Origin: Tritrichomonas musculus
Lineage: Eukaryota > Parabasalia > Tritrichomonadida > Tritrichomonadidae
Direction: 5' to 3'
Length of the DNA stretch: 64,000 bases
Assembly: GCA_039105265.1 (NCBI GenBank)
Contig: JAPFFF010000004.1
Span: 930,001-994,000 of the forward strand
The notes under the pieces: model-generated
What the model saw: only the letters and a program-made list of their open reading frames with translations
Told to the model about the DNA's origin: nothing
Databases searched by the model: none
Shown: in pieces, positions 32,701-43,407 of the stretch
Numbering within the stretch: the first letter of the stretch is position 1
Layout of the letters: every line of letters begins with the position of its first letter
Program-made: the position numbers and the translations under genes

Positions 32701-34871
32701 TTTTTGCCGCTGTTGAGATTGATGAACTTTTGGGTGGACTTTATGGCTTGATTATTGAGCGGTTTTTTATCGTTGTCAGTGGTCGTTTGCTTTCGCCAAT
32801 GATAGAAAAGATTCATCGCTGGCGGTTGATCGTCTGAAAATTCAAATTCTTCCTCTTCTTCTTCATAACTTGCTTCTTCTTCTTCATTTTGACATCGAAG
32901 AAAATTCAATAGCTTTTCTTGAAGTTTTGACTTACTTTTTGGTCGTGGCTTAACGGTTAGTTTTGCTTTATCTTGTTCTTTTTGGGGTTTGGCTGATTTT
33001 TCTTCATTTTTGTTATTGTTTTTCAGTCTTAAATTGATTTTTGGCTTTTCTTCTGTTTGTTTCGTTTTCTGGCTTTGAGATGTTTCTTTTAATGGCTGAT
33101 TATTAATTGATTTCAAAGAATTTTTGTTTTTTTCTGGTGGCTTTAGTCTTATTTTGATATTTTCTTCTATTTGAGATTGCGGTTTTTCTTGTTTTTGATC
33201 GTTTTTCTGTTTTTCTTGATTTTTCTGATTGTTTTTCATAATTTCTCCTGCTATTTTAATTCTTTCGTGTAGTTTTAAATTGCTTTTGGGATTCTCTTCA
33301 TTTCCTTGGTTATTTGTTTGCTTCGTTTGATTTCTTGGATTATTGATTTTTTGAACATTTGGTTTAGATATATTTAGATTTTTTTTATCAGTTACTTCTA
33401 ATTTATCTTCTTCCTCCTCTTCTTCATATATAATTATTTCTTCTTCTTCTTCATGAGGAGAATTTTGATTATATTTAGAAGAATTTTTCATTTTATTTTG
33501 TTCATTTATTCGCGATTTACTTTTATTTAACTTATTATTTTTCAATGGCTTTTCATTATTACCAGTAATACTGTAGGTGTTACTGAAACTTTCTTTTCTA
33601 TTATCATCAAATTTATTACTTCTTTCATTATTAATAATCTTGGTATTGTTGGAACTGGAATCATTTTTATTAATATTTTGCAAACTTTTCTTTTCTTTTT
33701 TTGATTTTGCATTTTCGTTTTTCAAATATTTTATTTGGCTTTGAATAGATTTTTTACTAGGAACAGATACCTTTTCAGGACTGATTTCAAAAATGCTTTG
33801 CCATGCATAGTCATTTTTTTCTTCATCGTCAGTAGTTTTACTATTTTTTTTGCTTTCTTTAATTTTTTTTGAATCTAAATTTAAAGAGTTTGTTGTTGAA
33901 AATGAAAATTTAATATTTGACTTTTGCTTTTGATTTATATTCGATTTTTTTGCGACTTTTAGATTATCTTTATTATTAATTGATTCTTTTGCTAAGCAAT
34001 CCTTTTGATTCAAAGTTGATTTACTACTTCCGTTACTCGTGTTTAATTCCGTAATACTTTGATTTGAGCTATCAGAATTATTATTGATAATATTATTTTT
34101 CATAAGAGTAGGCGAAATTTGATTTGCAGATAAAGATTGATTAATCTTTGGCGAATTCTTTGATGCCGATGAAGAATCAGAATTATTAACTGTAGATGAT
34201 GAATTTGCTTCTTTTTGGCTTTCTTGGTTATTAGAGTGATTTTGGGTAAATAAAGGCTTATTTCGAAAATCAAAAATAGGACAAAGTCTTCTTTGAGGTT
34301 TTTCTTCAATTGGCACGACATTTAGAGTTTGCGATTTTTTATTATCAGATATAGCATTTTTATCATTTATTGACTTCTGCTTACTTGATGATTTTGTATT
34401 TGATAACATACTTTTTGTAGTTTCTTTTTTTACTTTGGTTTTAATAGCTCCTGTTTCTTTGTCAATTATTTTTTCAACATTATCCTTTTTAATTGTAGTT
34501 GGATTAAGTTTTGTGATGACCCAGCCATCAAATAAAAAAGATCTGAGAGAATCGTGCATAGAATCTGCAAGCTTTCGTTCTGAATTTGATACTGTTATAT
34601 CATCGATAGAGGAAAGTTTTGAACTAAAAACAATTAGAAGCATTAATCGATAATGTTTAAGCATTGCAATAGGAGTTGCTGCTATTTTAATATTTGCAAT
34701 TGAACTAATATCATGAACGCCTTTTAAATTTGAAATTTCTGTTCTTGAAGCGTCAAGAGTGACTATATGAGTGAATCTATCAAGAAAAGCTAGACTTGAA
34801 ATCGACAAACAAGAAATATCAACAAATGAAGAATCTATTGGAATTGATTCAATTGATATTTTTTTCTTCAT
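29790..34871 (-). CDS. Giant LRR-headed, highly charged disordered protein
   Basis: 1,693 residues, one exon. The first 110 residues read as leucine-rich repeats of SDS22 type ending in an LRRcap-like segment (YRLMLLIVFSSKLSSIDDIT then SNSERKLA). The rest is low complexity: Lys/Asn/Ser-rich to about residue 750, then at least eight spaced S-K-S-D-D-x-D-D blocks (LHSKSDDNDDE, YISKSDDDDDD, YHSKSDDNDEK), then an acidic region with six tandem T-F-x-T-E-x-x-x-N blocks near 1,330-1,410, and a basic C-terminus. LRRcap proteins often bind phosphatases or axonemal partners. The SKSDD blocks look like casein kinase 2 sites. Function unknown; frame intact despite many microsatellite-like tracts. Confidence 0.7.
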   Translation of the reverse strand: MKKKISIESIPIDSSFVDISCLSISSLAFLDRFTHIVTLDASRTEISNLKGVHDISSIANIKIAATPIAMLKHYRLMLLIVFSSKLSSIDDITVSNSERKLADSMHDSLRSFLFDGWVITKLNPTTIKKDNVEKIIDKETGAIKTKVKKETTKSMLSNTKSSSKQKSINDKNAISDNKKSQTLNVVPIEEKPQRRLCPIFDFRNKPLFTQNHSNNQESQKEANSSSTVNNSDSSSASKNSPKINQSLSANQISPTLMKNNIINNNSDSSNQSITELNTSNGSSKSTLNQKDCLAKESINNKDNLKVAKKSNINQKQKSNIKFSFSTTNSLNLDSKKIKESKKNSKTTDDEEKNDYAWQSIFEISPEKVSVPSKKSIQSQIKYLKNENAKSKKEKKSLQNINKNDSSSNNTKIINNERSNKFDDNRKESFSNTYSITGNNEKPLKNNKLNKSKSRINEQNKMKNSSKYNQNSPHEEEEEIIIYEEEEEEDKLEVTDKKNLNISKPNVQKINNPRNQTKQTNNQGNEENPKSNLKLHERIKIAGEIMKNNQKNQEKQKNDQKQEKPQSQIEENIKIRLKPPEKNKNSLKSINNQPLKETSQSQKTKQTEEKPKINLRLKNNNKNEEKSAKPQKEQDKAKLTVKPRPKSKSKLQEKLLNFLRCQNEEEEASYEEEEEEFEFSDDQPPAMNLFYHWRKQTTTDNDKKPLNNQAIKSTQKFINLNSGKNEEDQIETEKSIKSRIERIRQKIRDNSINSKSSQDQNNIASSKSANDIKFNKLHSKSDDNDDELKKLSVKRNLNRLHSKSDDDEERNLKRLRKGDFIGDEDDEDEDDDDAFYDKNFLNSANKNFIKYISKSDDDDDDGRLKNGFSVKQLISRSDDNDDRKMFSKSENSNRSKSEDDKSLPANSNRKTIKYRNRTDDSEKVLSIKVTSVFQQFQTRSEEENQNEPQEKTTQNEKQEKTIQNKKQEKITQNKEQEKVDGIEKEVVENQNKIKIRSSKYKSAKYRSKSDDEDSNMSLKVSKALQHYHSKSDDNDEKNIIKKANVKSEKNEDEDNIKEDVNHSKSGNEEEDVIQRKSENNENDRTSRAKKPGKLITKINISSSNLSRIYRKSVHAHNKPIQINGQISIENSSNETISEANGENENDAKGKPNMNRLNKLQKNSNSEFNSKSENLSISNDDHLISDDTIVLNQIHLPSESAQIDEFLELEQYAQNAISDCENDIKSREQSEGENDDIYQSEVGFEKSENDNESHFNMNDEPEYNDEEIDDYNDAELDDENNYGVNETFNYVIEEEEEENENLNEEEANEQEKESQAFNTETFENLEIQASNTETFENIEIQGFTTETIANETFITEELGNITFDTENLGNETFSTENFVNGTKDESESFNIRNRKNQEEEEEEENENDIFNEEEENEKLYAHIFSPTQCMNEEDVVDSTENFEDVIQPLNFESSNFIDSEIDRLNNLEKIYTQQQQQQHVEEEENQKAKPKSYQRVLSPSSVLRQNKLKRKIIKNDQNKNMNFNFSYQEDENEIEENVQINKKPKLPPASDLLPADDDEGAEIYMPSDFLNDLQLSICLSDEEEEEEEIKVKTKKKKIKTKILNKDIENIANDDIDDLNNSNQNRRRLLPTKLPEKKISSNENEIPKPKVNLKKLKKRILKKQRLKKHKPKNRSQNHDKQNEEFNDMWEDKAEEE

Positions 34872-35974
34872 TTGTTGTTGAAATACCTAATTTAATAAAC
34901 GTTTGTATTTTCTTTGAAATCCAATTTGATTTCAAACTTCGCCCTGCTTGTTCATATCTTACTAATGACGTTGAACAACTGCATAATATTGATCAAATAA
35001 TGGTAGTTTCATTAATTTTTTCATTTGAAACCAAAAAAAAAAAATTTTAATTCATCTACCTTACTTCAATAGAAGCAAAATAACACACTTATCAAATTTA
35101 CTTTTTAATTAAGAAAATTTCTTCTTTATCGATATCAAGCATGCTTTTTAACACTACATTTTAATAAAACATACTATAATAAGCCAAAAAGTAGTCTTTT
35201 GTCATTCAATCATAAATTTTAGAAACCCTTACTTCTTATTTTAACAGAATTATCATTTTTAAAGGAACTCATTTTCATATTTGATATCTTTTTCATTAAA
35301 AAAGAGTTATTCACAATCTTGTAATCAAACCTGTTTTCTATTCAAATTCATTGAAAAAGAGGTACTGATCACCCAAAACAGACTTTTTAATTAAGAAAAT
35401 TCCTTAAGCTTAACTAAAAATATTTTTCAAATTCTGAAGTTCAAGGCATGGTGATTAATCGGGTTCCTTTCTTCACTTGGCAATTATATTCTTTTGCATT
35501 TATTTAGAATTTTCATCATCATTTTACCGAAGTTTCGTTTTGATCAATATCGAGATTTTCATCATTTTTTGTTCTGATGTATGTTCTCATCTCCATTTGT
35601 CCTTGTAAATAGTTTGCTTCTGAGATATAGTTTGAATTTTGCTTTTATCTATAGCACAAAAAAATGTTTTCCTCTAAATAAGTATGGCAATGTAGTTTTT
35701 TTAATTCACATGTCTTATTTTTTATGTTTTATGGGAGTTTTCTTATGTTTTGGATTATAATATAAGATAATTAAAGATTATAAAACAATAATACGTCCTT
35801 TTTTAACGTAAAATTCTTTGGTGACAATTTATATTTGAAAGGTTTTATTCAAAAAATTTCAATAACTCAGAAATCATCCCCAGAAAATTGAGAACATTGA
35901 TTGTAAAAAAGGGTAATCGTTGGAATACCTATTAAAAATAATTTATTCACCCAAATGTTGAAAAAAATTAATTA

Positions 35975-36056
35975 AATATATGCTTGAAAATATATCGGAA
36001 ATGTTTTTAATCAGCATTGAAAAAAATTCAATTAAAAAGTGAATGTCGAACATGTC
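35975..36056. repeat. Left arm of an 82-bp inverted repeat around the C2-like gene
   Basis: About 94% identical in reverse to 37664-37746. The two arms are 1.6 kb apart and enclose the C2-like gene with its flanks. No target duplication was found. Confidence 0.75.
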
Positions 36057-36210
36057 TATCTAAAAATCTAAAAAAAAATAACTTTTCAGTAATTTTATTT
36101 TATCAAATAAGTATTAGCAGAATATCATTAAACATTAATATGTTTTAATGAAATGAAAATGCATTTTATAATGTGATATAAAAAGAATTATAGTGGTGAA
36201 GTGAATATTA

Positions 36211-36526
36211 AAAAATCTTTAAAAAATCGATTTTTTTCCCTTACTGAACAACATTTGTTAAAAAATATTTTATCCATTTTATAGTATATCCAAGCGATAA
36301 TTTAAAAATTAGGAAATATTAAAAAAATGTTGATGTTATAAAATAATTTTTATTATAATATTATCAAAGCTTAAGTTCAATAAAATTGATAAAAACATGT
36401 ATATAGATTTGTATTAATATGAAATGCGATTATATATAACTTTTATTAAAAAATATTGAATATTCATCGAGAAAACATAGCTTTGTCCTAAAAACGCAGT
36501 TTTTTCCACCAACTATAGTCCATTTA
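36211..36526 (-). repeat. 316-bp segment identical to part of the MULE at 60.5 kb
   Basis: Read on the minus strand it matches 60497-60813 with no difference that I can see. It has no inverted ends. It begins about 80 bases downstream of the C2-like gene's stop. Confidence 0.85.
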
Positions 36527-36604
36527 TTTTTAATATAAAATATGTAATAAAAGAATTATTTGAGATAAATAATTTATTTGATAATAAAATAAAAGAAAAA
36601 AAAT

Positions 36605-37282
36605 CTATATATGCTCTTGAGAAACAAGTAGATCACGACTTAGGAGTGGCTGAAAAGCATTAGGATCATCAAAACATGCATATTCTTTATTATGTTTCTT
36701 CCATTTTGGCATTAATGATTTACGGCGTGTATGATGTGGCTGAGGTTGCCCCATTGATTCTTGAGCCCCTTGTGGTTGAGAATTTCCTGTGTAAGTTTGT
36801 GGACTTTGAGCAAAGTGTGATGCAGCTTGAAAATGTGGTGAAGGTTGCTGTGGTGGAGTTGCTGTACTAAAAGAAGAGTTATTAATTGGATCTTCAACAA
36901 AGAATGCTTTTATTCCCATTGTTCCGCTTATTTTTCGAATGTTACTTCCATTATTAACTGTTAATATTTCTTCTAAGTAAAGTACTTTTTCTAATAGTTT
37001 ATCATGTGGGAAAGATGATAATTTCATCTTGGTTCCTCCTAGGATTGGGTCTCCATTAATGTAACTTTTTCGTCTTACAATAAATAATATTTCTTGAGTA
37101 TGTACACTGCAATTAAGTACGAATTCATGGTTAATTTGGCCAAGATTAGAGGCTGAGATTGTGATGCGATCTTTTCCATGATTTGGCATTGAGGTTAAAC
37201 CAATTCTTAGTTCATCTTTAGGCTTTACAATGCCACCTTTAAGACGGACATATTGGACAATTATGTGGAGAGCAGATGTCAT
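36605..37282 (-). CDS. C2-domain-like protein with Pro/Gln-rich tail
   Basis: 225 residues. Residues 1-130 fit the beta-sandwich pattern of a C2 domain: LHIIVQYVRLKGG, then DRITISASNLGQINHEFVLN, TQEILFIVRRKSYINGDPIL and a final LGTMGIKAFF-like strand. The calcium-binding aspartates are not clearly present, so it may bind lipid or protein without calcium. The tail is rich in Pro, Gln and His and ends with a basic RRKSLMPKWKKHNKEY stretch. An initiator-like TCATAAA lies 23 bases before the ATG. Such short C2 proteins are common in trichomonads; membrane recruitment is the likely role. Frame intact. Confidence 0.6.
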   Translation of the reverse strand: MTSALHIIVQYVRLKGGIVKPKDELRIGLTSMPNHGKDRITISASNLGQINHEFVLNCSVHTQEILFIVRRKSYINGDPILGGTKMKLSSFPHDKLLEKVLYLEEILTVNNGSNIRKISGTMGIKAFFVEDPINNSSFSTATPPQQPSPHFQAASHFAQSPQTYTGNSQPQGAQESMGQPQPHHTRRKSLMPKWKKHNKEYACFDDPNAFQPLLSRDLLVSQEHI

Positions 37283-37300
37283 CTGTTTTTTTCTTTGAAA

Positions 37301-37307
37301 TTTATGA
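37301..37307 (-). promoter_or_regulatory. Initiator-like motif TCATAAA before the C2-like gene
   Basis: Identical heptamer to the one before the RING gene; the A would be base 37305, leader about 23 bases. Confidence 0.45.
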
Positions 37308-37663
37308 TCTGGAACTAGACTTTTGTATCCAGTGAACTGAGTTTCTATTTTCGACTTTTAGTAAAAAGCTGTCATTTTTTGTGGACATAAAACTGCTTTT
37401 TTTTTTCGGATTTTATTCAAAGATTTGTGTTGAAATATACAAATAATTTTTTATTGGATACTGTATTTTTACATTAATAAACTCATTAATATCAGAAAAA
37501 AAGCAATAATAAATGTCTTAAGCACAAACTATTCTCAATTTTTAAAAAACCTCTCAAATATGAATTATAAACTTTTCTAATTCACTAAGAATGAATTTCA
37601 ATAAGAAGATCAACATTTGAAATAAAAAATAAATTCAATTGAAATAAAAAATTCAATTATATT

Positions 37664-37746
37664 TAGACATGTTCAACATTCACTTTTTAATTGAATTTTT
37701 TTCAATGCTGATTAAAAACTTTTCTGATAAATTTTCAAGCATATAT
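37664..37746. repeat. Right arm of an 82-bp inverted repeat
   Basis: Reverse partner of 35975-36056; lies about 380 bases upstream of the C2-like gene's start. Confidence 0.75.
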
Positions 37747-38055
37747 AAAGGTCGTATAGAAGAATTTTTACAGTAAAACTCAATGATTGGTTTGTTTAAA
37801 CTAATTATATTTTATTATTATAATAATAATCAGTTTTATAAATATTTGCATCGTACAAAATTCAAATTAAAATAAAAACTAAAAGGATATAAGTATATAT
37901 AAAATTTTATATAAATTTGAGTATTTTATCTCAATTTATTTTAATTATTTTTAAGGGTGCAGTATGAATGAGTTTATCTCATTAAAAAGTGATTTATTAG
38001 TAAAATTATCGAATTATATTATATAAAAAAATTTTTAAAATATATAAATATAATA

Positions 38056-39705
38056 CCCCCTAATCTCTACAAGTGAGAAAATTTTTGTACGTTATTAGAA
38101 TAAATTTTAACGAATTAAAATTGAATGAAATTGTGAGAGATAATTGAATCAATAAACGTATAAAAAATAAAAATGATTTATAACTAAAGAAAGAAAAAAG
38201 ATTTTATTATATACATTATATATTTATTAACATTATACCAAGATGCTTTGATGATATTTAAATGAAGAAAAAAAAAAGAGGTAAAAAACAAATAATTTTA
38301 ATATCCTAGTCAAATGAAAGAGATAGGTAAAAATTGAATATTGGTCAATATTATATGTCTAAAATGTTTGTTATTTATGCACTTATCAGCATTTGAAATT
38401 TTTAATTTTGGTTTTCTCTGATAATATTTTTAAAATATCCGACTAAGCTTTAAATTTCGTTAATATTGGCAAAAGAAAATATAAACTTCCTCCAAAGGTA
38501 TTTGTGAATATCAAATTAAAAATTAAAAATTTTGACTTTTCTTCTCTGATATGATATTATTTGAGAGTTTTTGAAAGAACTAAAAGAGATATTAAAATGA
38601 ATCACGCGGATTCTACGTTGATATCAATGGTAGAATTAAATGAATAAATAAAATTGAAACGGGCTATTAAAGGTAAAATAATAACCAAATTATTAATTTA
38701 AATTTTTGAGAAAATATAAATATGTTTGCGAAAAATAATGTTAAAATAACTGAAAAAAGAAGTGTAATATGGAAAAATGATAGAAAAGCGATTTTTTTTG
38801 AAAACAACCTCGATTAGTAAAAAATAACAATGAAATAAAAACTTAACGCTAAATGAGAACATGAAATAAGAAAATAATATAATTTAAATGGTTTATTTAT
38901 AAAAAAATTGTGTGAAAGTGGTAAAAAAGTAAATAAAGTAGTAATTGAGACAGAAAAATTGGACACGAAGCTATACAATATATAAATATGAGATAAAACA
39001 TGCTAAAATTGACGATTTGAATAAAAAACTTTGAGGTTATAAGTATATTTAATTTCGAATTTTCGAAAATCAAAATTCCATTGAAATTTAAATAAAAGAG
39101 CAAAGAGATCTGGCTGTGTAGGCATATGCTATGTAGAAAAATAAGATTTCTCGATTAAAATTAAGATGGTGGAGAAAAAAGTAAATTTGAGCTGCTCATC
39201 TTAATAAAATTTGCCAATGTGATAATAAAATAAAAGAGAAATAAGATAAAAAGTCAAAATCGAATCAAAAAAACTGATTTTGTAAAAAAAAAAATGTTAT
39301 TTGATAAAAGAGAGTAGAAATTTGTTAACTATTTGAGTAAAAAAACAAGTAATCCTTCTTAATAAGGACCATTATTTAATTAAACATAGCTTTGATACTG
39401 AGAATTTGGGCGTTGAATAAAGAAACTTTGTAAATAAAAAATATGAGTATTACAATAGAATTGCAATAGCCATGTCACTTTTTTGTTTTGTTAATATAAA
39501 ATATGCTTCTGATTTTGATTTATAAAATAAAAATTTATTCATAAAAACAATGAATTGATTTTTTTAAAAATATTTAAATGCCTGGTTTGAAGGTTTTTTT
39601 AGAAAAAAATTTTTTTTGTAAAGTTAACGAATTTAATAATTCTTTGCTAACTTGAAATAAAAATTCTAACGTACAAAAATTTTCTCACTTGTAGGAATTC
39701 GGGGG
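38056..39705 (+). mobile_element. 1,650-bp TA-flanked element, copy 2
   Basis: Same ends, length and orientation as 16095-17744, flanked by TA (38054-38055, 39706-39707). About a dozen scattered substitutions separate the copies, including one in the left terminus. No gene. Confidence 0.85.
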
Positions 39706-39707
39706 TA

Positions 39708-40287
39708 TATAATAATTTTATAATTTTATAAATAAGAAATTATGATTTTAAAAATTGAATTGATTATGACAAAACTTTCAAATATTTTAAATAGATTTTT
39801 TCAATATTTTTGAATCATAATCGATACAAAATTAATCATTATTGGTCAATTTCATATTATATGGCTTTATTCCAACAAATTTGAAACAATACTTAAAATA
39901 AAATACGGACAAAAACCAGCAGTTCATATTTGTATAGATGCATATAACAACTTGACTTCCATTACATGCCCGATTTTACACTATTCGTTGATTATGATTT
40001 TCGAATAAATTAACTAATAGTCAACGGTTTTCCAGCTATTTATGAATACTTTTTCAGCAATTTTAGAAATATTACTCTTGCTCCTTCATAATATTTATCT
40101 ACTTATACATCGTTATTATTTCATAGCAGTTTTTCGAAAAAATTAGCATATTCCTATTCACTGTCCTGATTTTAATCTTGCCTAACATCATATTTAGCAG
40201 CTTTGCAGTCTCTTGCTTTTAGAATAAAAATTTTTATTAATAAACGAATGTTCAGAAAATTGAATGATCTTGCAAAATTTTAGACTT
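39708..40287. other. AT-rich spacer
   Basis: Nothing supported. It ends at the 15-bp repeat flanking the integrase element. Confidence 0.5.
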
Positions 40288-40302
40288 GAAATCGTAGTTT
40301 TG

Positions 40303-43300
40303 TATAGTGCGAGCAAACCCGTAACGTCCTATTCAAAAAGTTCTATCGTTCATTCAAAAATAAATATTCTCACAAAATTAAAAAATTATTTTCATTCAAA
40401 AAGTGGTAAAAATTCAATGGACATTCAAAAAGTGAGAATTTTTTTGCTTCATTCAAAAAGTGGGAGAAATTGAATACAAAAAGAAAAAATAATTTAATTT
40501 GGCCTTGAATTCAAAAAAATTGAGAAAAAATATTAGTGGCATAAATCAATGTTTTATACAGTTTTCTCTCTAGCTATGCAAGGCGAGGAATCTTGTAGAG
40601 TCGCATAGCAAACGCATTAAAATATCAAAAAGTAAACGATTCCTGCAAGAAATTCGCTTCAGCTTCAGATACACATACTCAATTTTGAAACGATCACGAA
40701 TGACAACTTCAATAAAGCAACTATGCATGCATTGGAATATTACAGTGATAAAGATGAATGATTCCTGCAAGAAATTCGCTTCAGCTTCAGATACACATAC
40801 TCAATTTTGAAACGATCACGAATGATAACTTCAATAAAGTAATTACGCATAGATTATATTTTTAGAAAAACAAAATAAAATAAATTTTTCCATCAAAAAT
40901 CTTCATATATACTTATTTCATTTCATCTTCTTATATCTATATATATATTTTTTATTTAAATCATTAACAATATATATAAGAAATTGACAAAATAATTTAT
41001 ACATTAAATTTTAACATTTTAAAAAAGCTAATAAATAGTTTTATGAAGTTAAACATATTTTTTTGCTATTTCTTTTTTTAACTTTTTCAAAGCACATATA
41101 AAACTTTTTGAATGAACTAATAATCCATTATTACAAAAAAACTAATTTATCTTAAAAAATAAAAATTATTTTATTCAAAATAAATATAGATACTAAAAAA
41201 ATTATTTATTAATTAATCTTAATCAAAATATTCTATTTTCTTTTGTGGATCATACGGAAAATCTGTTTCTTTTCCATCAACAACCCATTTCCATTCATAT
41301 CCTCTTTTCCATCTCATATTAGGATCAAAGAATACATCACATGGTCGTAGGCATTTATTGTCACATTTTAATGCCATGCTTGCTCGAATATTATTATATT
41401 GGTAGATAAATTGATGAATGCCATTCGGGCAAGTTGTGTTATCCTCGAGCTTTTGCCAGAACCTTTCGATTTTACCGTTTTGTTGCGGGTTTCCAGGTTT
41501 AATGAAGGCAGGATAAATACGATTTTCCTTTAAAAATTGGAGCATATTTTGACCTTTATTTTCACCTCCGCTGTCCGTCCACATTATACAAGGAGGCCCA
41601 TAAGTTTGAATAGCTCGATTCAAAACCTCTTTACATGCATTCTGTGTTTTCTTTGGGAGTAGGTCATATCCCACAATAAATCTGGAGCGATCATCAATGA
41701 TACAATATAAATACATTAAATCTGGCATGCCAGCTTTTTAAAAATAATGGATGTCGGCATGCCAGATTTGATTAACGTATATTGCTTCGTATCGGCAACG
41801 AGGTTTTTCTGTATTTTGAACTAATCTGAATTTATATAATTTATATTTTTCAAAGATTTTTCGAACATAATTAAATTTTATATTGGGATAATGAAGTAAA
41901 AGCGTATAATATGTTACTTTTTCGCCACAGTTTAAATATCTTTGATAAGTTAATATAATATTTTCAAATTCTTTTGGTACTTCGGCCTCTCTTCTTCCTG
42001 AATAAGAAACATATGAAATATTATTTATTGAGAATTGATATTTGAGGGCAGATACTGAGATTGGCTTAATAAAAATACCTATTTGAGTTTCGTAATGTGC
42101 TTGATTTGCTGCTTCTGCGAGCGTTATTTGATTTTGAGATATCTGATTTGCAGCATATTGTAACCATTGTTTGCTTATTGTATAATTCATATTTATTTAT
42201 ATATAAATTAATATTTATTTTGAGATAAGGACGTTTATATGTTAATTTATTTTAAATATGTTCACAAAAAGTTTAATAATAGTATTGAAAAAGTGAAAAC
42301 TAATTTAATGCAAAAATGACTTGTTTGCTATGTATTTCAGAAAATAAAAATTTAAAATGGCTCTAATAAAGCACATAATTATGGATTTATTAGTAATAAT
42401 TATAAAATATGAATATATTTTAAAAAAATCAAATAAATAAAACAGTAATTCCATCGAAACAAAAAGCAATAATATTTTAAAAGAAAAAATGAAACTTAAA
42501 ATGAGATTTTATTAATGATTATATGGAAAATTAGTATAAATGATTTAAATTGGTAGATGGAGAATAATGGATTATTAGTTCATTCAAAAAGTTTTATATG
42601 TGCTTTGAAAAAGTTAAAAAAAGAAATAGCAAAAAAATATGTTTAACTTCATAAAACTATTTATTAGCTTTTTTAAAATGTTAAAATTTAATGTATAAAT
42701 TATTTTGTCAATTTCTTATATATATTGTTAATGATTTAAATAAAAAATATATATATAGATATAAGAAGATGAAATGAAATAAGTATATATGAAGATTTTT
42801 GATGGAAAAATTTATTTTATTTTGTTTTTCTAAAAATATAATCTATGCGTAATTACTTTATTGAAGTTATCATTCGTGATCGTTTCAAAATTGAGTATGT
42901 GTATCTGAAGCTGAAGCGAATTTCTTGCAGGAATCATTCATCTTTATCACTGTAATATTCCAATGCATGCATAGTTGCTTTATTGAAGTTGTCATTCGTG
43001 ATCGTTTCAAAATTGAGTATGTGTATCTGAAGCTGAAGCGAATTTCTTGCAGGAATCGTTTACTTTTTGATATTTTAATGCGTTTGCTATGCGACTCTAC
43101 AAGATTCCTCGCCTTGCATAGCTAGAGAGAAAACTGTATAAAACATTGATTTATGCCACTAATATTTTTTCTCAATTTTTTTGAATTCAAGGCCAAATTA
43201 AATTATTTTTTCTTTTTGTATTCAATTTCTCCCACTTTTTGAATGAAGCAAAAAAATTCTCACTTTTTGAATGTCCATTGAATTTTTACCACTTTTTGAA

Positions 43301-43392
43301 TGAAAATAATTTTTTAATTTTGTGAGAATATTTATTTTTGAATGAACGATAGAACTTTTTGAATAGGACGTTACGGGTTTGCTCGCACTATA
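40303..43392. mobile_element. Integrase-only element with ~830-bp inverted repeats (Polinton/Ginger kin), fossil
   Basis: Ends TATAGTGCGAGCAAACCC and its reverse complement. The arms, 40303 to about 41132 and about 42563 to 43392, look nearly identical. A 15-bp direct repeat GAAATCGTAGTTTTG flanks both sides (40288-40302, 43393-43407). The unique centre carries only a retroviral-type (rve) integrase gene. Each arm contains several TTCAAAAAGT motifs near the tip and an internal direct duplication of about 110 bp. Long arms and an rve integrase recall Polintons, but there is no capsid or polymerase gene. It looks lightly broken (about one break) and young. Confidence 0.8.
41219..42190 (-). pseudogene. 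rve-type DDE integrase, fossil
   Basis: The product region has an N-terminal helix-turn-helix-like part and an RNase H-like core: the first aspartate lies in WHADIHYF, the second in MWTDSGGENKG and the glutamate in NGKIERFWQKL, with the P-Q-Q-N-G-K-I-E-R block typical of retrovirus-like integrases. No chromodomain is seen. The coding region is not in one frame; it looks broken about once. It is the only gene between the long inverted repeats. Confidence 0.75.
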
Positions 43393-43407
43393 GAAATCGT
43401 AGTTTTG

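Larger units (their letters stand above)
34872..36604. other. Long intergenic region with repeats and coding-like scraps
   Basis: 1.7 kb without an intact gene. On the minus strand about 35700-35520, pieces such as LQGQMEMRTYIRTKNDENLD look protein-like but lie in broken frames. It also holds the 82-bp inverted repeat arm at 35975-36056 and the 316-bp segment 36211-36526 that recurs inside the MULE at 60 kb. Confidence 0.4.

Noticed and set aside
36211-36526. SINE
   Set aside because: No tRNA-like promoter boxes, A-rich tail or target duplication at either copy.
16936-39103. Identical 68-codon minus-strand frames in the twin 1,650-bp elements
   Set aside because: Hydrophobic, low-complexity F/L/I-rich product without start context; conserved only because the elements are near-identical.
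40570-43125. Identical 66-codon frames in both arms of the integrase element
   Set aside because: They lie wholly in the inverted repeats and overlap the internal duplication; no sign of a real protein.
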